A stretch of DNA of 64,000 nt from Acidimicrobiales bacterium (GCA_030448105.1 JAUJNP010000009.1:62001-126000), one strand, 5' to 3'; counted from the stretch's first letter, positions 36,366 to 45,370 are shown. The notes: a model not told the origin generated them from the sequence alone. Numbers and translations are program-made.

Positions 36366-37169
36366 TCAGCGCTGAGGGGGCCCGGCGGCGGCCACCGCCG
36401 CGACCTCGTCGGCGGTGACGGTGAAGGGGTCGAAGCGCACGATCCACCAGGTGGCGCCGGCGTCGACCCACGGCGCCGGGTCGGCGTCGGGCAGGCCCTG
36501 GACGGCGACGTCGAACGGTGAAGGGTCCGTGCGGTGCTCACCGACGACGGCGAGGACCTCGCGGAGGTGGTCGGGGTGGGCGAGGGCGATGGGGAACAGG
36601 CCGTCGAACCGGGCCGCCCGGCGCAGCGGCGCCCGGTTCGGGTAGCGGGCGGCCAGCCACACCGGGATGCGGGGCTGCTGCACGGGGGTGGGCCGCATCC
36701 GTACACCCTCCGGCGGGGAGCGCACCGTGGGGTGCTCCACCGCCTCCCCCGACCACAGCTGCACGATGAGGTCGAGGTGGGCGTCGAGGAGACGACCCCG
36801 CGCCACCGGGTCGAGCTCCTCACCGAAGATGGTGAGCTCGCCGCCCGGGTCACCGCCCAGCCCGGCCCCCAGGATCAGCCGACCGCCAGAGAGCCGGTCG
36901 AGGGTGACGCACTCCCGGGCCAGCTTCTGGGGGCGCCGCCGGGGGAGGGGGGTGACCATCGGGCCCATCCGGATGGCCTCGGTGGCACACGCCATGGCCG
37001 CCATGGTCACCCAGGGATCGGCGATGGCCTCCACCGGTGGCCGGTACAGCATGTGGTCCCACACGAACACGCCGTCCCAGCCCGCCTCCTCGGCGGCGGC
37101 CGACAGCCGGGCCACGACGCGGGGCTCGGCCAGCTCGCCGAAGATCGGGAGGAAGAGGGCGGTGTGCAC
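36366..37169 (-). CDS. LLM-class flavin/F420-dependent oxidoreductase
   Basis: 267 residues of the luciferase-like barrel. LFLPIFGELAEPRVVARLSAAAEEAGWDGVFVWDHMLY, MGPMVTPLPRRRPQKLARECVTLDRLSGGRLILGAGLGG and TPVQQPRIPVWLAARYPNRAPLRRAARFDGLFPI are typical of actinobacterial F420 members. The C-terminal part is short. GTG at 37169 is six bases after TATCGT on the minus strand. Substrate unknown. Confidence 0.88.
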   Translation of the reverse strand: MHTALFLPIFGELAEPRVVARLSAAAEEAGWDGVFVWDHMLYRPPVEAIADPWVTMAAMACATEAIRMGPMVTPLPRRRPQKLARECVTLDRLSGGRLILGAGLGGDPGGELTIFGEELDPVARGRLLDAHLDLIVQLWSGEAVEHPTVRSPPEGVRMRPTPVQQPRIPVWLAARYPNRAPLRRAARFDGLFPIALAHPDHLREVLAVVGEHRTDPSPFDVAVQGLPDADPAPWVDAGATWWIVRFDPFTVTADEVAAVAAAGPPQR

Positions 37170-37175
37170 GGCGTG

Positions 37176-37181
37176 ACGATA
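37176..37181 (-). promoter_or_regulatory. -10 box for the LLM oxidoreductase (leaderless)
   Basis: TATCGT on the minus strand, six bases before GTG 37169. Confidence 0.6.
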
Positions 37182-37188
37182 CGGCCGC

Positions 37189-37194
37189 CACACT
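37189..37194 (+). promoter_or_regulatory. -10 box for ygfZ (leaderless)
   Basis: CACACT, seven bases, GTG at 37202. The same CACACT-N7-start arrangement precedes the genes starting at 20908 and 28070. Confidence 0.5.
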
Positions 37195-37201
37195 GGGCGC
37201 C

Positions 37202-38065
37202 GTGCCTCTTGCCCTGCCCATCGCGCTCCCCGCCGCCGCCCGTCTCCGGCGCGACGTGGTGGAGGCCAGCGGGCCCGACACGCTCACATTCCTGCAGGGC
37301 CAGCTCAGCCAGGACGTGGCCGCCCTCGCCGCCGGGGCGGCGGCCTGGTCGTTCGTGCTGCGCCCCGACGGCAAGGTCGACGCCTGGGTGCGCGTGCACC
37401 GGCGGGCCGACGAAGAGGTCGCCCTCGACGTCGACGCCGGGTGGGGCGCCCCGCTGCTGGCGCGGCTCGAACGGTTCAAGCTGCGGACCCGATGCGACCT
37501 GCGGCTCACCGAGGACGTTCCGATGCTCGCCCTTCGAGGGGCGACCCTCGCCGGCGGACTGCCGTGCGGGTGGCCGGGCGTCGAGGGATCCGACGTCCTC
37601 GCGGCCGGCCCTTCCTCTGACGACGGTCTCCCGGCGGGCACCGTGGAGGTCGACGCCGCCGGCTACGCCGCCCTCCGGATCGCCGGCGGCGTACCGGCCA
37701 TGGGCCAGGAGATCACCGAGGCCACCATCCCGGCCGAGCTGGGGCAGTGGGTGGTCGATGCCTCGGTGAGCTTCACCAAGGGCTGCTTCACCGGCCAGGA
37801 GCTGGTGGCCCGCATCGACAGCCGCGGCGGCAACGTGCCCCGCCGCCTCCGGGGCTTCACCGCCGACGGGCTGGCGCCGGCGCCCGGGGGAGACCTCGTC
37901 ATCGACGGAGCCGTGGTCGGCCGGGTCACCAGCGTGGCGACGGCACCGGACGGGTCCGCACTGGGGCTCGCCCTCGTGAAGCGCTCGGTGGTGCCCCCCG
38001 TGACGGCCACGATCGGCGGCGAGGACGGCTCCAGCAGCCAGGTGCTGCTCCACGAGGTCCCGTAG
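37202..38065 (+). CDS. ygfZ: YgfZ/GcvT-domain folate-binding protein
   Basis: 287 residues. The N-terminal half has DTLTFLQGQLSQDVAALA and the diagnostic motif KGCFTGQELVARIDSRGG lies about residues 195-212. YgfZ uses a folate to help assemble or repair Fe-S enzymes. The C-terminal barrel (LGLALVKRSVVPP) is present. It is divergent from the LLM oxidoreductase and has a leaderless start. Confidence 0.88.
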   Translation: MPLALPIALPAAARLRRDVVEASGPDTLTFLQGQLSQDVAALAAGAAAWSFVLRPDGKVDAWVRVHRRADEEVALDVDAGWGAPLLARLERFKLRTRCDLRLTEDVPMLALRGATLAGGLPCGWPGVEGSDVLAAGPSSDDGLPAGTVEVDAAGYAALRIAGGVPAMGQEITEATIPAELGQWVVDASVSFTKGCFTGQELVARIDSRGGNVPRRLRGFTADGLAPAPGGDLVIDGAVVGRVTSVATAPDGSALGLALVKRSVVPPVTATIGGEDGSSSQVLLHEVP

Positions 38066-38173
38066 GTCAGGCGGCCACCGTCGGGCACGCCGTCGGGCCG
38101 GTAGCAGCAGAGCCCTTGCCGGGTTGGCTCCGCTTGAAAGGTACTGAGATAGCATCAGCGGCTCGGAGGACTC

Positions 38174-40753
38174 GTGACCGACGTGGTGACCTACAACTCG
38201 GGCGGAAGGACCTACCGGGTCTCTGGCCTCGGCGCGCGGGCGGCGGCCATCAGCGGAGCATCACGGCAGGTGGACTCCGTGATCGCTGACCGGGTGGAGG
38301 CGGCAGAGGCGGCGTTGCTCGAGTGGCGGGGGCCCCATGGCGAGGTCTTCGCCGAGCAGCTGGGCACGGTGAACTCGAAGCTGGCGGCGTTCAAGCTGGC
38401 GCTGTGGAACGCCGCCCACGTCTGCAGCTCGTTCCCCGACGCGCCGTACAGCGGGATGGGCACCTCCCGATACGTCGACAGCGTCTACGACGCCGCTTCG
38501 GTCAACCCGCCGGCGCCGTCGAGCACGGTGAGCGCCGACCCGCCGGCCTTGCGGCGCTACGTCACCGCCGCCACCGCCCAGGACGCCAGCCTGCCCGGCC
38601 TGGCGGCCACGGTGAACCTCGACGGCGTCACCGCCACCGTCACCGAGCCCCGCCCCCTCAACGCCGCCGAGCGTCAGGAGCTGCTCGACGCCGGGGTGCC
38701 GCCCCAGATCGTCGGCGCCGAGACCACCGCCGACACCCGGCCCATCGACCCCGCTGAGCTCGTGCACCTCCCGGTGGTCGACACCCTGGTGGCACCGCTG
38801 CGGGCGGCGTCGGTCGACCTCTGCGAGTTCACCTCGGCGGTGGCCACCGCCTTCGAGGGGGCCGACCAAGGCCTGCTCGAGCTGCTGGCCGACCATCCCG
38901 ACCTGGCCGGCTACATCGTGGCCGGCGGGCCCGAGGGCCGGGTCAGCGGCGAGGCCTCGCTTACGCTGCTGCTCGCCTACTTCGACACCGCCGACATCGC
39001 CGCCGAGGGCGGCGACCTCGACGGCAAGGTGTCCCGGGACGACCTCGAGGCCATGGCGGGGAACACGGCGCTGCCGCAGTACGTGCGCGACGCGGCATCC
39101 CACCTGCTGGCCAGCCCCGCGCTGTTCGACCTGGCCGCCCACCTGGGCGACGACGACGACCGCCTCACCACCTCCGGCATCGCCACCCTGCTGGATCTCA
39201 ACGCCCAGCTCCGCACGGTGGAGGCCAACTTCGAGGACCTCGACGTGGCCCACGACGGCGGCGACCCCGATGGCCACGTGTCCGACGAGGACCTGGAAGC
39301 GGCCGCCGCTGATCCATCGTTGCCCCAGGAGGTGCGCGACGCCGCCCGCTGGCTGCTCGACCACGACGAGGCGCGCGGCACCCTCGGCGGCTACGCCGCC
39401 ACCAAGGCGTTGTCGGGCAGCCTCGGCGGCGGGTTCATCGAGGACGGCGGCGGCTTCGAACGGTTGAGCCTGATCGGGGTGCTGGTCGACGGCCAGGCCT
39501 ACGGCGACGACCCGGCCGGCGCCCGCCGGTTCGCCGAGTCGCTGCCGGTAGCCGACGGCGGCGGCCAGGGGCTGCCCATCTGGTTGTGCAGCGACGACGG
39601 CGTGCGGGCCCTGGCCGGCGCCGCCCTGCGCGACACCTACGGCGATCTCACCGACCAGCAGTCGGTCATCGCCCACCTCCCCGAGAGCACCGGCGCCGTG
39701 CGCAACGAGCTCATCACCGCGTTCTACGACATGCTGGCCCAGCGGGCCGACGGCGTCTTCGCCGGCAACCTCACCGGCGACCCCTCCGCGCCCGGACACC
39801 CCGGGGCCAACTGGCTGATCTACGCCCCGTGGGCCTCCAACGGCGTGCACGACGTCATCACCGGCGACTTCTCGGTGTGGGGCGTCAACCCCGGCATGGG
39901 CCAGCGCCAGGCGGCGGCCGACGGCAACCAGTGGATCTTCAACGACATAACCGCCCGCTACGCCGCCTTCGTGGAGCTGTACGAGGCCAACCCCAACCCG
40001 TCGCCCGACCATCTGGAGACGTTCTTCAGCCAGACGTTCGACGACGGCGACGCCCAGATCCGCAACGGGTTCGTGGCCTACGCGGCCGCCATGGCGGAGA
40101 CCGATCCGACGCGCCGCCAGCGCCTCATGTTCCAGGGCAACACCCTGGTGGCCACCCATGAGCAGGCGGGGGCGCAGCCCTATCTGGAGGGGGTGGGGCT
40201 CGGCTACGTGCCCGACGACATCGAGGCCGAGTTCATCGACGTGCAGATGGGCAGCCACCGCATCGAGGTGAACGAGGATCTGTCCGTGGTGGGCGGGGCC
40301 AACAACCTGCTGGTGGGCCAGCCCATCCTCGACCTCGACCCCGCCGGGCTGAGCCCCGCCAGCTTCTCCACGGCCGGCAACCGCTTCTCCTCCGAGGGGG
40401 CCGGAACGGTCGACACCGTCGACCTCCAGCCCATCAGCGGCATCGAGGGCTTCGACCTCGACACCCACACCTGGTACGACGAGGGCGGCGAGAGCACCCG
40501 GTACGTGGCCACCCCGTACGGGGCGGCTCCCGTTCCCGAGCACCTCGACCCCGACGCCGACGTCGACGGGCGCCTGCCGGGCACCGCCGCCACCACCTGG
40601 ACCGACTACAACGAGCGCATGTGGTCGATCCACCGGCTGTTCGAGCAGACCCACACTGACCCCAGCCTCTACGACACCGGTTCGATCGACTCCTCCTTCG
40701 AGAACCTGCGGTGGCTCCAGGACCAGAGCGGGGTGCGGCTGGGCGTACCGTGA
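38174..40753 (+). CDS. Large WXG100-like, EF-hand repeat protein of unknown function
   Basis: 859 residues, not a family I can name. The first ~100 residues form two long helices with W51-R-G53 in the turn (ALLEWRGPHGEVFAEQL), like WXG100/type VII substrates. Two ~83-residue repeats follow (about 240-400), each with an EF-hand-like loop: GGDLDGKVSRDDLEAM and GGDPDGHVSDEDLEAA, then LPQ-VRDAA-LL. A domain at about 550-690 includes IYAPWASNGVHDVITGD, FNDITARYAAFVELY and a THEQAGAQPYLEG motif (H662, E663). There is no Sec signal peptide. GGAGGA lies just before the GTG. It is coupled to a lipoprotein gene. A secreted effector or toxin is a reasonable guess only. Confidence 0.75.
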   Translation: MTDVVTYNSGGRTYRVSGLGARAAAISGASRQVDSVIADRVEAAEAALLEWRGPHGEVFAEQLGTVNSKLAAFKLALWNAAHVCSSFPDAPYSGMGTSRYVDSVYDAASVNPPAPSSTVSADPPALRRYVTAATAQDASLPGLAATVNLDGVTATVTEPRPLNAAERQELLDAGVPPQIVGAETTADTRPIDPAELVHLPVVDTLVAPLRAASVDLCEFTSAVATAFEGADQGLLELLADHPDLAGYIVAGGPEGRVSGEASLTLLLAYFDTADIAAEGGDLDGKVSRDDLEAMAGNTALPQYVRDAASHLLASPALFDLAAHLGDDDDRLTTSGIATLLDLNAQLRTVEANFEDLDVAHDGGDPDGHVSDEDLEAAAADPSLPQEVRDAARWLLDHDEARGTLGGYAATKALSGSLGGGFIEDGGGFERLSLIGVLVDGQAYGDDPAGARRFAESLPVADGGGQGLPIWLCSDDGVRALAGAALRDTYGDLTDQQSVIAHLPESTGAVRNELITAFYDMLAQRADGVFAGNLTGDPSAPGHPGANWLIYAPWASNGVHDVITGDFSVWGVNPGMGQRQAAADGNQWIFNDITARYAAFVELYEANPNPSPDHLETFFSQTFDDGDAQIRNGFVAYAAAMAETDPTRRQRLMFQGNTLVATHEQAGAQPYLEGVGLGYVPDDIEAEFIDVQMGSHRIEVNEDLSVVGGANNLLVGQPILDLDPAGLSPASFSTAGNRFSSEGAGTVDTVDLQPISGIEGFDLDTHTWYDEGGESTRYVATPYGAAPVPEHLDPDADVDGRLPGTAATTWTDYNERMWSIHRLFEQTHTDPSLYDTGSIDSSFENLRWLQDQSGVRLGVP

Positions 40754-40783
40754 GGTGGGGTGCGGCTGGGCGCACCGCGAGGC
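40730..40783 (+). repeat. 27-bp tandem duplication at a gene junction
   Basis: Units 40730-40756 and 40757-40783 match at 25 of 27 bases (both start GGGGTGCGGCTGGGCG). The first encodes the last residues of the large protein and its stop; the second encodes the start of the lipoprotein. Confidence 0.8.
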
Positions 40784-41274
40784 GGCGGCTTCGACGGTTC
40801 GCCGTCGTCGGTACCGTGATCGCCATGACGGTGGCGGGTTGCGGCGGCGGCGACGACGAGACCCGCGCGACGGTCACCGAGGCCCTGGAAGGGATCTTCG
40901 CCGCCGCCGGCGTGGACGCCGACCAGGTGTACCTCGACGCCTACGCCCGCCACTCGGCCGACAACGTGTGCGCCGACCTCCCCGACGACGACCGGTGGTA
41001 CGCCGTGCGGGGCGCCGACCTGCGAGGCGGCCAGGTCGATCAGGACCGCATGCTGGCCGCCGCCGTCCGCCACCTCGATGAGGAGGGCTACCGGGTGGAG
41101 CGGTACCGGCCGACCTCGGGCGTCGACCGGCCGGCGATCCGGGCCGTGTCCGACGACGTGACCCTCACCATGTTCGTGCAGGAGGACGGGCGGACCTTCG
41201 CCAAGGCGTTCGCCGGGCCGTGCGCCGAGCGCATCGGACGCTTCTCGGCCCGCATGTACGACCGCGAGCGCTGA
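40750..41274 (+). CDS. Small lipoprotein
   Basis: 174 residues. A basic N-region (RTARRRLRRF) leads into AVVGTVIAMTVAGC, a clear lipobox, so it is exported and lipid-anchored. The rest has no recognised domain; two cysteines (in NVCADL and GPCAER) could form a disulfide. The GTG overlaps the stop of the large upstream gene (GTGA), so the pair is translated together and the lipoprotein may be its partner at the cell surface. Confidence 0.7.
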   Translation: MRWGAAGRTARRRLRRFAVVGTVIAMTVAGCGGGDDETRATVTEALEGIFAAAGVDADQVYLDAYARHSADNVCADLPDDDRWYAVRGADLRGGQVDQDRMLAAAVRHLDEEGYRVERYRPTSGVDRPAIRAVSDDVTLTMFVQEDGRTFAKAFAGPCAERIGRFSARMYDRER

Positions 41275-41278
41275 CGCC

Positions 41279-42160
41279 GTGCCTGCCACCACGGTCGCCC
41301 ACGGCTTGCCCCTCAAGGTCCACGAGCGGGTCGGCCCGGCCGACCTGGCGGCCATCGAGATGGGGGACCGGGGCCTGCCCACCGCCCTGTTCGTGCACGG
41401 CTTCCCGACCCACGGCTTCCTGTGGCGCAAGGTGCTGCGCCTGCTCGACGGCGTGGTGCACGGCCTGGCGCCCGACCTGCTGGGCCTGGGCGACACGGTC
41501 GTGTCGCCGTACCAGAACTTCAGCCCGCCCATGCAGGCCGAGGTGCTGCTGGAGTGGCTCGACCGCCGGGGCATCGACCAGGTCGTGCTGGTCGGCCATG
41601 AGCAGGGAGGAGCGGTGGCTCAACAGATCGTGGCCAACCACCCCGAGCGGGTCAGCCACCTGGTGCTGGTCGACTCGGTGACCCACGACAACTGGCCCAT
41701 CCCGTTGGCGGCCCAGGTCATGCGCCTGGCCCGCACCCCTGGAGTCGACGTGGTGGCCTACGCGCTGGATCTGCCCCGCCGGCTGGCCCACAACGCCCGG
41801 CTCGGCTTCGCCCGGGCCGTCTACGACCGGTCCCTCATGACCGACGAGGTGGTCGAGGAGTACCTGCGCCCCGTCTCCACGGTGGAGGGCCGCGAGCGGG
41901 CCCGCCGGTTCCTCCTGGCCGGCGACCACCGCTACACCCTCGAGTGCCTCCCCGGCCTGCGAGCGTTCGCCGGGCCGGCGGCGGTGGTCTGGGGCGCGGA
42001 CGACGCCTTCTTCTCGCCGTCATGGGGGATGCGCCTGGCCGGGGAGCTGCCGGGGGCGGGGGAGATGGAGCTCATCGGGTTCTGTGGCCACCTCGTGCCC
42101 GAGGAACGCCCGGACGTGATCGCCCGAGTGGTGCGGGAGCTCCTGGGCCGCCCGGGGTGA
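41279..42160 (+). CDS. Alpha/beta hydrolase with Glu at the nucleophile position
   Basis: 293 residues with the fold of haloalkane dehalogenases and epoxide hydrolases: ALFVHGFPTHGFLWRKV (oxyanion), a cap region, VVWGADDAFFSP (acid) and GFCGHLVPEERPDVI (histidine). The nucleophile elbow reads VGHEQGGAVAQ; the residue at position 108 is Glu (GAG), where Asp or Ser is normal. Either catalysis is lost, or it uses a carboxylate one carbon longer. It starts five bases after the lipoprotein and overlaps the J-domain gene (GTGA). Confidence 0.85.
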   Translation: MPATTVAHGLPLKVHERVGPADLAAIEMGDRGLPTALFVHGFPTHGFLWRKVLRLLDGVVHGLAPDLLGLGDTVVSPYQNFSPPMQAEVLLEWLDRRGIDQVVLVGHEQGGAVAQQIVANHPERVSHLVLVDSVTHDNWPIPLAAQVMRLARTPGVDVVAYALDLPRRLAHNARLGFARAVYDRSLMTDEVVEEYLRPVSTVEGRERARRFLLAGDHRYTLECLPGLRAFAGPAAVVWGADDAFFSPSWGMRLAGELPGAGEMELIGFCGHLVPEERPDVIARVVRELLGRPG

Positions 42161-42810
42161 ACCACTACGAGGTGCTGGGCGTGCCGATGGGCGCCGATCC
42201 GGCCGAGATCCGCCGGGCCTACGTGCGCCTCGCCCGCCGCCACCACCCCGACCGCCGATCGGCTGAAGGCGCGGAGGCGGTGGCCGCCGCCCAGCGCCGC
42301 ATGCAGGACATCAACGCCGCGTGGGAGGTCCTCGGGGACCCAGGGAGCCGGCGCCGCTACGACGACGCCGTCCGCGCCGGCACCGCCGAGGGACCCGTCC
42401 GCCCGGCGCCGGCGGGGCCGCGGGGCCCGGCCGGGAAGCCGTGGCGGCCCCTCGCCGACGACACCGCCTGGATGGATGACTTCGAGGCGTGGCGCCACGA
42501 GGACGACGACCTGGTCGCTCCCGATCGGCCCCCCGCTCCGGGCCGACGGATCCTCACCATGCTCCCCGTCGCCGTGTTCGCAGCCGCCGTGGCCATGGGG
42601 TCCGTGGCCATGGTGCTCCAGTCGCGCCCGCTCCTGGCGGTGGCGTTCGTCGGCGTCGCCTTCTCCGCCGGCCTGTTCGTGCTAGTGCCGATGGTGGAGA
42701 TGACCCGGGGCGCGGGCCGCCCCGAGGCTCGACGACGACCGCGACGGCGCCGGCTTGGGTTCCGGCGCCGGCTCGGGCGTCGTCCAGGGCGTCGGTCGGG
42801 CCGTCGGTAG
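42157..42810 (+). CDS. J-domain membrane protein
   Basis: 217 residues. An N-terminal J domain (YEVLGVPMGADPAEIRRAYVRLARRHHPDRR) has an intact HPD; INAAWEVLGDPGSRRRYD completes it. Two transmembrane helices follow (about 130-170: MLPVAVFAAAVAMGSVAMVL, LLAVAFVGVAFSAGLFVLV) and a very basic tail. It would recruit DnaK at the membrane. The stop codon TAG doubles as the first bases of the trpC -10 box. Confidence 0.85.
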   Translation: MNHYEVLGVPMGADPAEIRRAYVRLARRHHPDRRSAEGAEAVAAAQRRMQDINAAWEVLGDPGSRRRYDDAVRAGTAEGPVRPAPAGPRGPAGKPWRPLADDTAWMDDFEAWRHEDDDLVAPDRPPAPGRRILTMLPVAVFAAAVAMGSVAMVLQSRPLLAVAFVGVAFSAGLFVLVPMVEMTRGAGRPEARRRPRRRRLGFRRRLGRRPGRRSGRR

Positions 42811-42813
42811 GGT
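42808..42813 (+). promoter_or_regulatory. -10 box for trpC (overlaps upstream stop codon)
   Basis: TAGGGT, eight bases, GTG at 42822. Its TAG is the stop codon of the J-domain gene. Confidence 0.55.
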
Positions 42814-42821
42814 CCGGCCCC

Positions 42822-43643
42822 GTGGCCACCTACCTCGATCGGATCCTTGCCGCCCACCGGGCGGCGGCGGCCGAGGACGACCGACCCCTCGCCGATCTGG
42901 TCGAGGAGGCCCGGGCCGGTCCGCCGGTCCGGGGCTTCCAGGCCGCCCTCGCCCGGGCCGAGGGGCTGGCCGTCATCGCCGAGGTGAAGCGCCGGTCGCC
43001 GTCCCGGGGGCCCCTGGCCCCCCGCCACGCCCCGGCCGCCCCCGCCCGCACCAACGCCGCCGGCGGCGCCCCCTGCCAGTCGGTGCTCACCGACCGCCAG
43101 TTGTGCGCCGGCTCACCCGCCGACCTGGCCGCGGCCCGGGCCGGCTGTTCCCTCCCGGTGCTGCGCAAGGACTTCACCGTCGACCCCCGCGACGTGTGCG
43201 ACGCCCGCACGATGGGCGCCGACTGCGTGCTCCTCATCGCCGCCGCCCTCGCCGGCGGCGAGCTCGACGACCTCGGCGCCCTCGCCGCCGACGTCGGCCT
43301 CGACGCCCTGGTGGAGGTGCACGACGAAGCCGACCTGGCCCGGGCATTGCGAGCCGGCGCAACCCTGATCGGCGTGAACCAGCGCGACCTCGTCACCTTC
43401 CAGGTCGACACCGAGCGCGCCGCCCGCCTGGCGCCCCTGCTGCCGGCGGGCAACGTCGCGGTGGCGGAGTCGGGCGTGCGGGGCCCGGCCGACGCCCGCC
43501 GCCTGGCCGCCGCGGGCTACCGGGCGGTGCTGGTGGGCGAGGCGCTGGTGAGGGCGGAGGACCCAGGCGCGGCGGTGGCTGCCCTGCGCGGCGCCGCCGG
43601 GCGACGTGGCCAACCGGCTGGTCCCACCGGCCTCGACGGGTGA
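42822..43643 (+). CDS. trpC: Indole-3-glycerol phosphate synthase
   Basis: 273 residues, barrel fold. Catalytic residues are present: Glu and Lys in VIAEVKRRSPSRGPLA, Lys in PVLRKDFTVDP, Glu in LVEVHDEADL, Asn in IGVNQRDLVTF and Glu in VAESGVRGP. The stretch of about 30 residues after SPSRGPLA is unusual: Asp, Leu and Tyr residues expected in this family are replaced by Pro, Arg, His and Asn. A C-terminal tail of about 15 residues is extra. trpF, trpB and trpA follow after one gene. Confidence 0.9.
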   Translation: MATYLDRILAAHRAAAAEDDRPLADLVEEARAGPPVRGFQAALARAEGLAVIAEVKRRSPSRGPLAPRHAPAAPARTNAAGGAPCQSVLTDRQLCAGSPADLAAARAGCSLPVLRKDFTVDPRDVCDARTMGADCVLLIAAALAGGELDDLGALAADVGLDALVEVHDEADLARALRAGATLIGVNQRDLVTFQVDTERAARLAPLLPAGNVAVAESGVRGPADARRLAAAGYRAVLVGEALVRAEDPGAAVAALRGAAGRRGQPAGPTGLDG

Positions 43644-43647
43644 CACT
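43642..43647 (+). promoter_or_regulatory. -10 box for the DUF885 gene (leaderless)
   Basis: GACACT, seven bases, ATG at 43655, overlapping the trpC stop. Confidence 0.45.
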
Positions 43648-43654
43648 CGCGCCC

Positions 43655-45361
43655 ATGGACGCTTCTGCGCAGACCACCGACGCCCGTCGGCACCCCGTGT
43701 TCGACCTGAGCGACCGGTTCGTCGACGACCTGGCCGCCCGGCGCCCGATGCTGGCGACCGCCCTCGGCCTCGCCGGTCAAGACCACGAGTGGGACGACCC
43801 CTCCCCCGCGGGCCAGGAGGCCATCGCCGGGTTCCTGCGTGAACAGCGCAGCACCCTGGCCGGGCTCCCGTCCACCGAGGACCGCTGGGCCGCCCTCGCC
43901 GTGCGCATCCTCGCGGAGGAGATCGAGCTGGCGCTCGAGCCGTTCGAGCACGGCGACCACCTTCGCGAGCTCGGCCACATCCAGAGCCTCTTCCCGGAGC
44001 TCCGGGAGACCTTCGACCTCATGGACACCGAATCGGTGGAGGGCTGGCGGGCCGTGGCAACTCGGTTGTCGACCATCGGCCAGCCCCTGGCCGGCTGGCG
44101 CGAGAGCCTGAGCGAGGGGATGGCGCGTGGTCTGTGGGCCAGCCGTCGCCAGGCCGAGAGCATCATCGGCCAGCTGAGGGCGTCGGTGTCGCCCGACGGT
44201 GCGTTCACCGGGCTGGTAGCCGGCTTCGCCGACTCCGGCGTCACCGACGAGGGCCTCGGTGACGGGCTGCGTGACGCCCTCGACGCCGCCGGGCGGGCCA
44301 CCGAGGAGATGGCCGTCTGGCTGGAGGAGGAGTACCTGCCCGGCGCGCCGACCCGGGACGGGGTGGGCGAGGAGCGCTACGCCCGCCACGCCCGGTCCTT
44401 CCTCGGTACCGACCTCGACCTGGCCGACACCTACCGCTGGGGGTGGGACCACCTCGCCGAGATCCGCTCGGAGATGGAGGAGTTGGCACGGCGCATCGAC
44501 CCCACCACGGATCTGGCCGGGGTGGTGGCCGGCCTCGATGCCGATCCGGCCCGGTCGGCGGCGTCGCCCGAGAAGTTCCGCTCGGCCATGCTCGAACGCA
44601 TCCGGCGGGCCATGGAGGAGCTGACCGACACCCACTTCGAGATCCCCGAGCAGATCCGCACCATCGACGTGCGCCTCGCCCCCAAGGGGGCGGCCCTGGG
44701 CGCCTACTTCGCCCCGCCGTCGGAGGACTTCAGCCGTCCGGGCACGACGTGGTGGTCACTGGGCGACCAGGAGGTGGTGCCCTACTGGAACCAGGTCAGC
44801 ACCGCCTACCACGAGGGCTTCCCGGGCCATCACCTGCAGTGCGGGCTGCAGGTCTGCCTCGGTGACCGCCTCAGCCGGGTGCACCGGCTGCTGTTCTGGT
44901 TGCCGGGCTACGGCGAGGGCTGGGCCCTCTACGCCGAGCGGCTCATGCGCGAGCTGGGCTACCTCGACCGTCCGGAGCTGGAGCTGGGCATGCTGTCGAG
45001 CAGCGCCCTGCGGGCGGTGCGGGTGGTGATCGACATCGGGTCCCACCTCGAGCTGCCCATCCCCGCCGGCGTGGCCTTCCATCCCGGCGAGCGCTGGACC
45101 TACGACCTCGGCGTGGAAGCGCTCGAGCACTACGCGTTCGAGCCGCCGGCCGTGGCCCGCTCGGAGATCACCCGCTACCTCGGCTGGCCCGGGCAGGCCA
45201 TCAGCTACAAGGTCGGGGAGCGGGCCATCCTGGCCCTACGCGACGAGGTCCGGGCCCGGGACGGGGCCGACTTCGACCTCAAGGCCTTCCACGAGCGGGT
45301 GCTGGGCTCGGGACCGGTCGGGCTCGATCACCTGCGGGAGCTGGTCCTGGCCGACGCGTAG
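43655..45361 (+). CDS. DUF885 family, putative metallopeptidase
   Basis: 568 residues, a single DUF885 domain. The zinc-site-like motif [14 protein letters not shown] (about residue 384) and [17 protein letters not shown] (second ligand Glu) are intact, with [23 protein letters not shown] near the end. Family members are thought to be carboxypeptidase-like. There is no signal peptide, so cytosolic. Why it sits inside the trp gene group is unknown. Its TAG stop is part of the -10 box of trpF. Confidence 0.9.
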   Translation: MDASAQTTDARRHPVFDLSDRFVDDLAARRPMLATALGLAGQDHEWDDPSPAGQEAIAGFLREQRSTLAGLPSTEDRWAALAVRILAEEIELALEPFEHGDHLRELGHIQSLFPELRETFDLMDTESVEGWRAVATRLSTIGQPLAGWRESLSEGMARGLWASRRQAESIIGQLRASVSPDGAFTGLVAGFADSGVTDEGLGDGLRDALDAAGRATEEMAVWLEEEYLPGAPTRDGVGEERYARHARSFLGTDLDLADTYRWGWDHLAEIRSEMEELARRIDPTTDLAGVVAGLDADPARSAASPEKFRSAMLERIRRAMEELTDTHFEIPEQIRTIDVRLAPKGAALGAYFAPPSEDFSRPGTTWWSLGDQEVVPYWNQVSTAYHEGFPGHHLQCGLQVCLGDRLSRVHRLLFWLPGYGEGWALYAERLMRELGYLDRPELELGMLSSSALRAVRVVIDIGSHLELPIPAGVAFHPGERWTYDLGVEALEHYAFEPPAVARSEITRYLGWPGQAISYKVGERAILALRDEVRARDGADFDLKAFHERVLGSGPVGLDHLRELVLADA

Positions 45362-45364
45362 CAT
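45359..45364 (+). promoter_or_regulatory. -10 box for trpF (overlaps upstream stop codon)
   Basis: TAGCAT, six bases, GTG at 45371; the TAG is the stop codon of the DUF885 gene. Confidence 0.6.
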
Positions 45365-45370
45365 GCCCGG

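Noticed and set aside
38261-40654. 797-residue open frame opposite the large WXG100-like gene
   Set aside because: Composition (Val/Gly/His/Arg runs) is typical of antisense frames; the plus-strand protein has coherent repeats and a Shine-Dalgarno.
41279-42160. Call as haloalkane dehalogenase
   Set aside because: The fold fits, but the nucleophile is Glu, not Asp, and the halide-binding Trp pair cannot be confirmed, so only the superfamily is stated.
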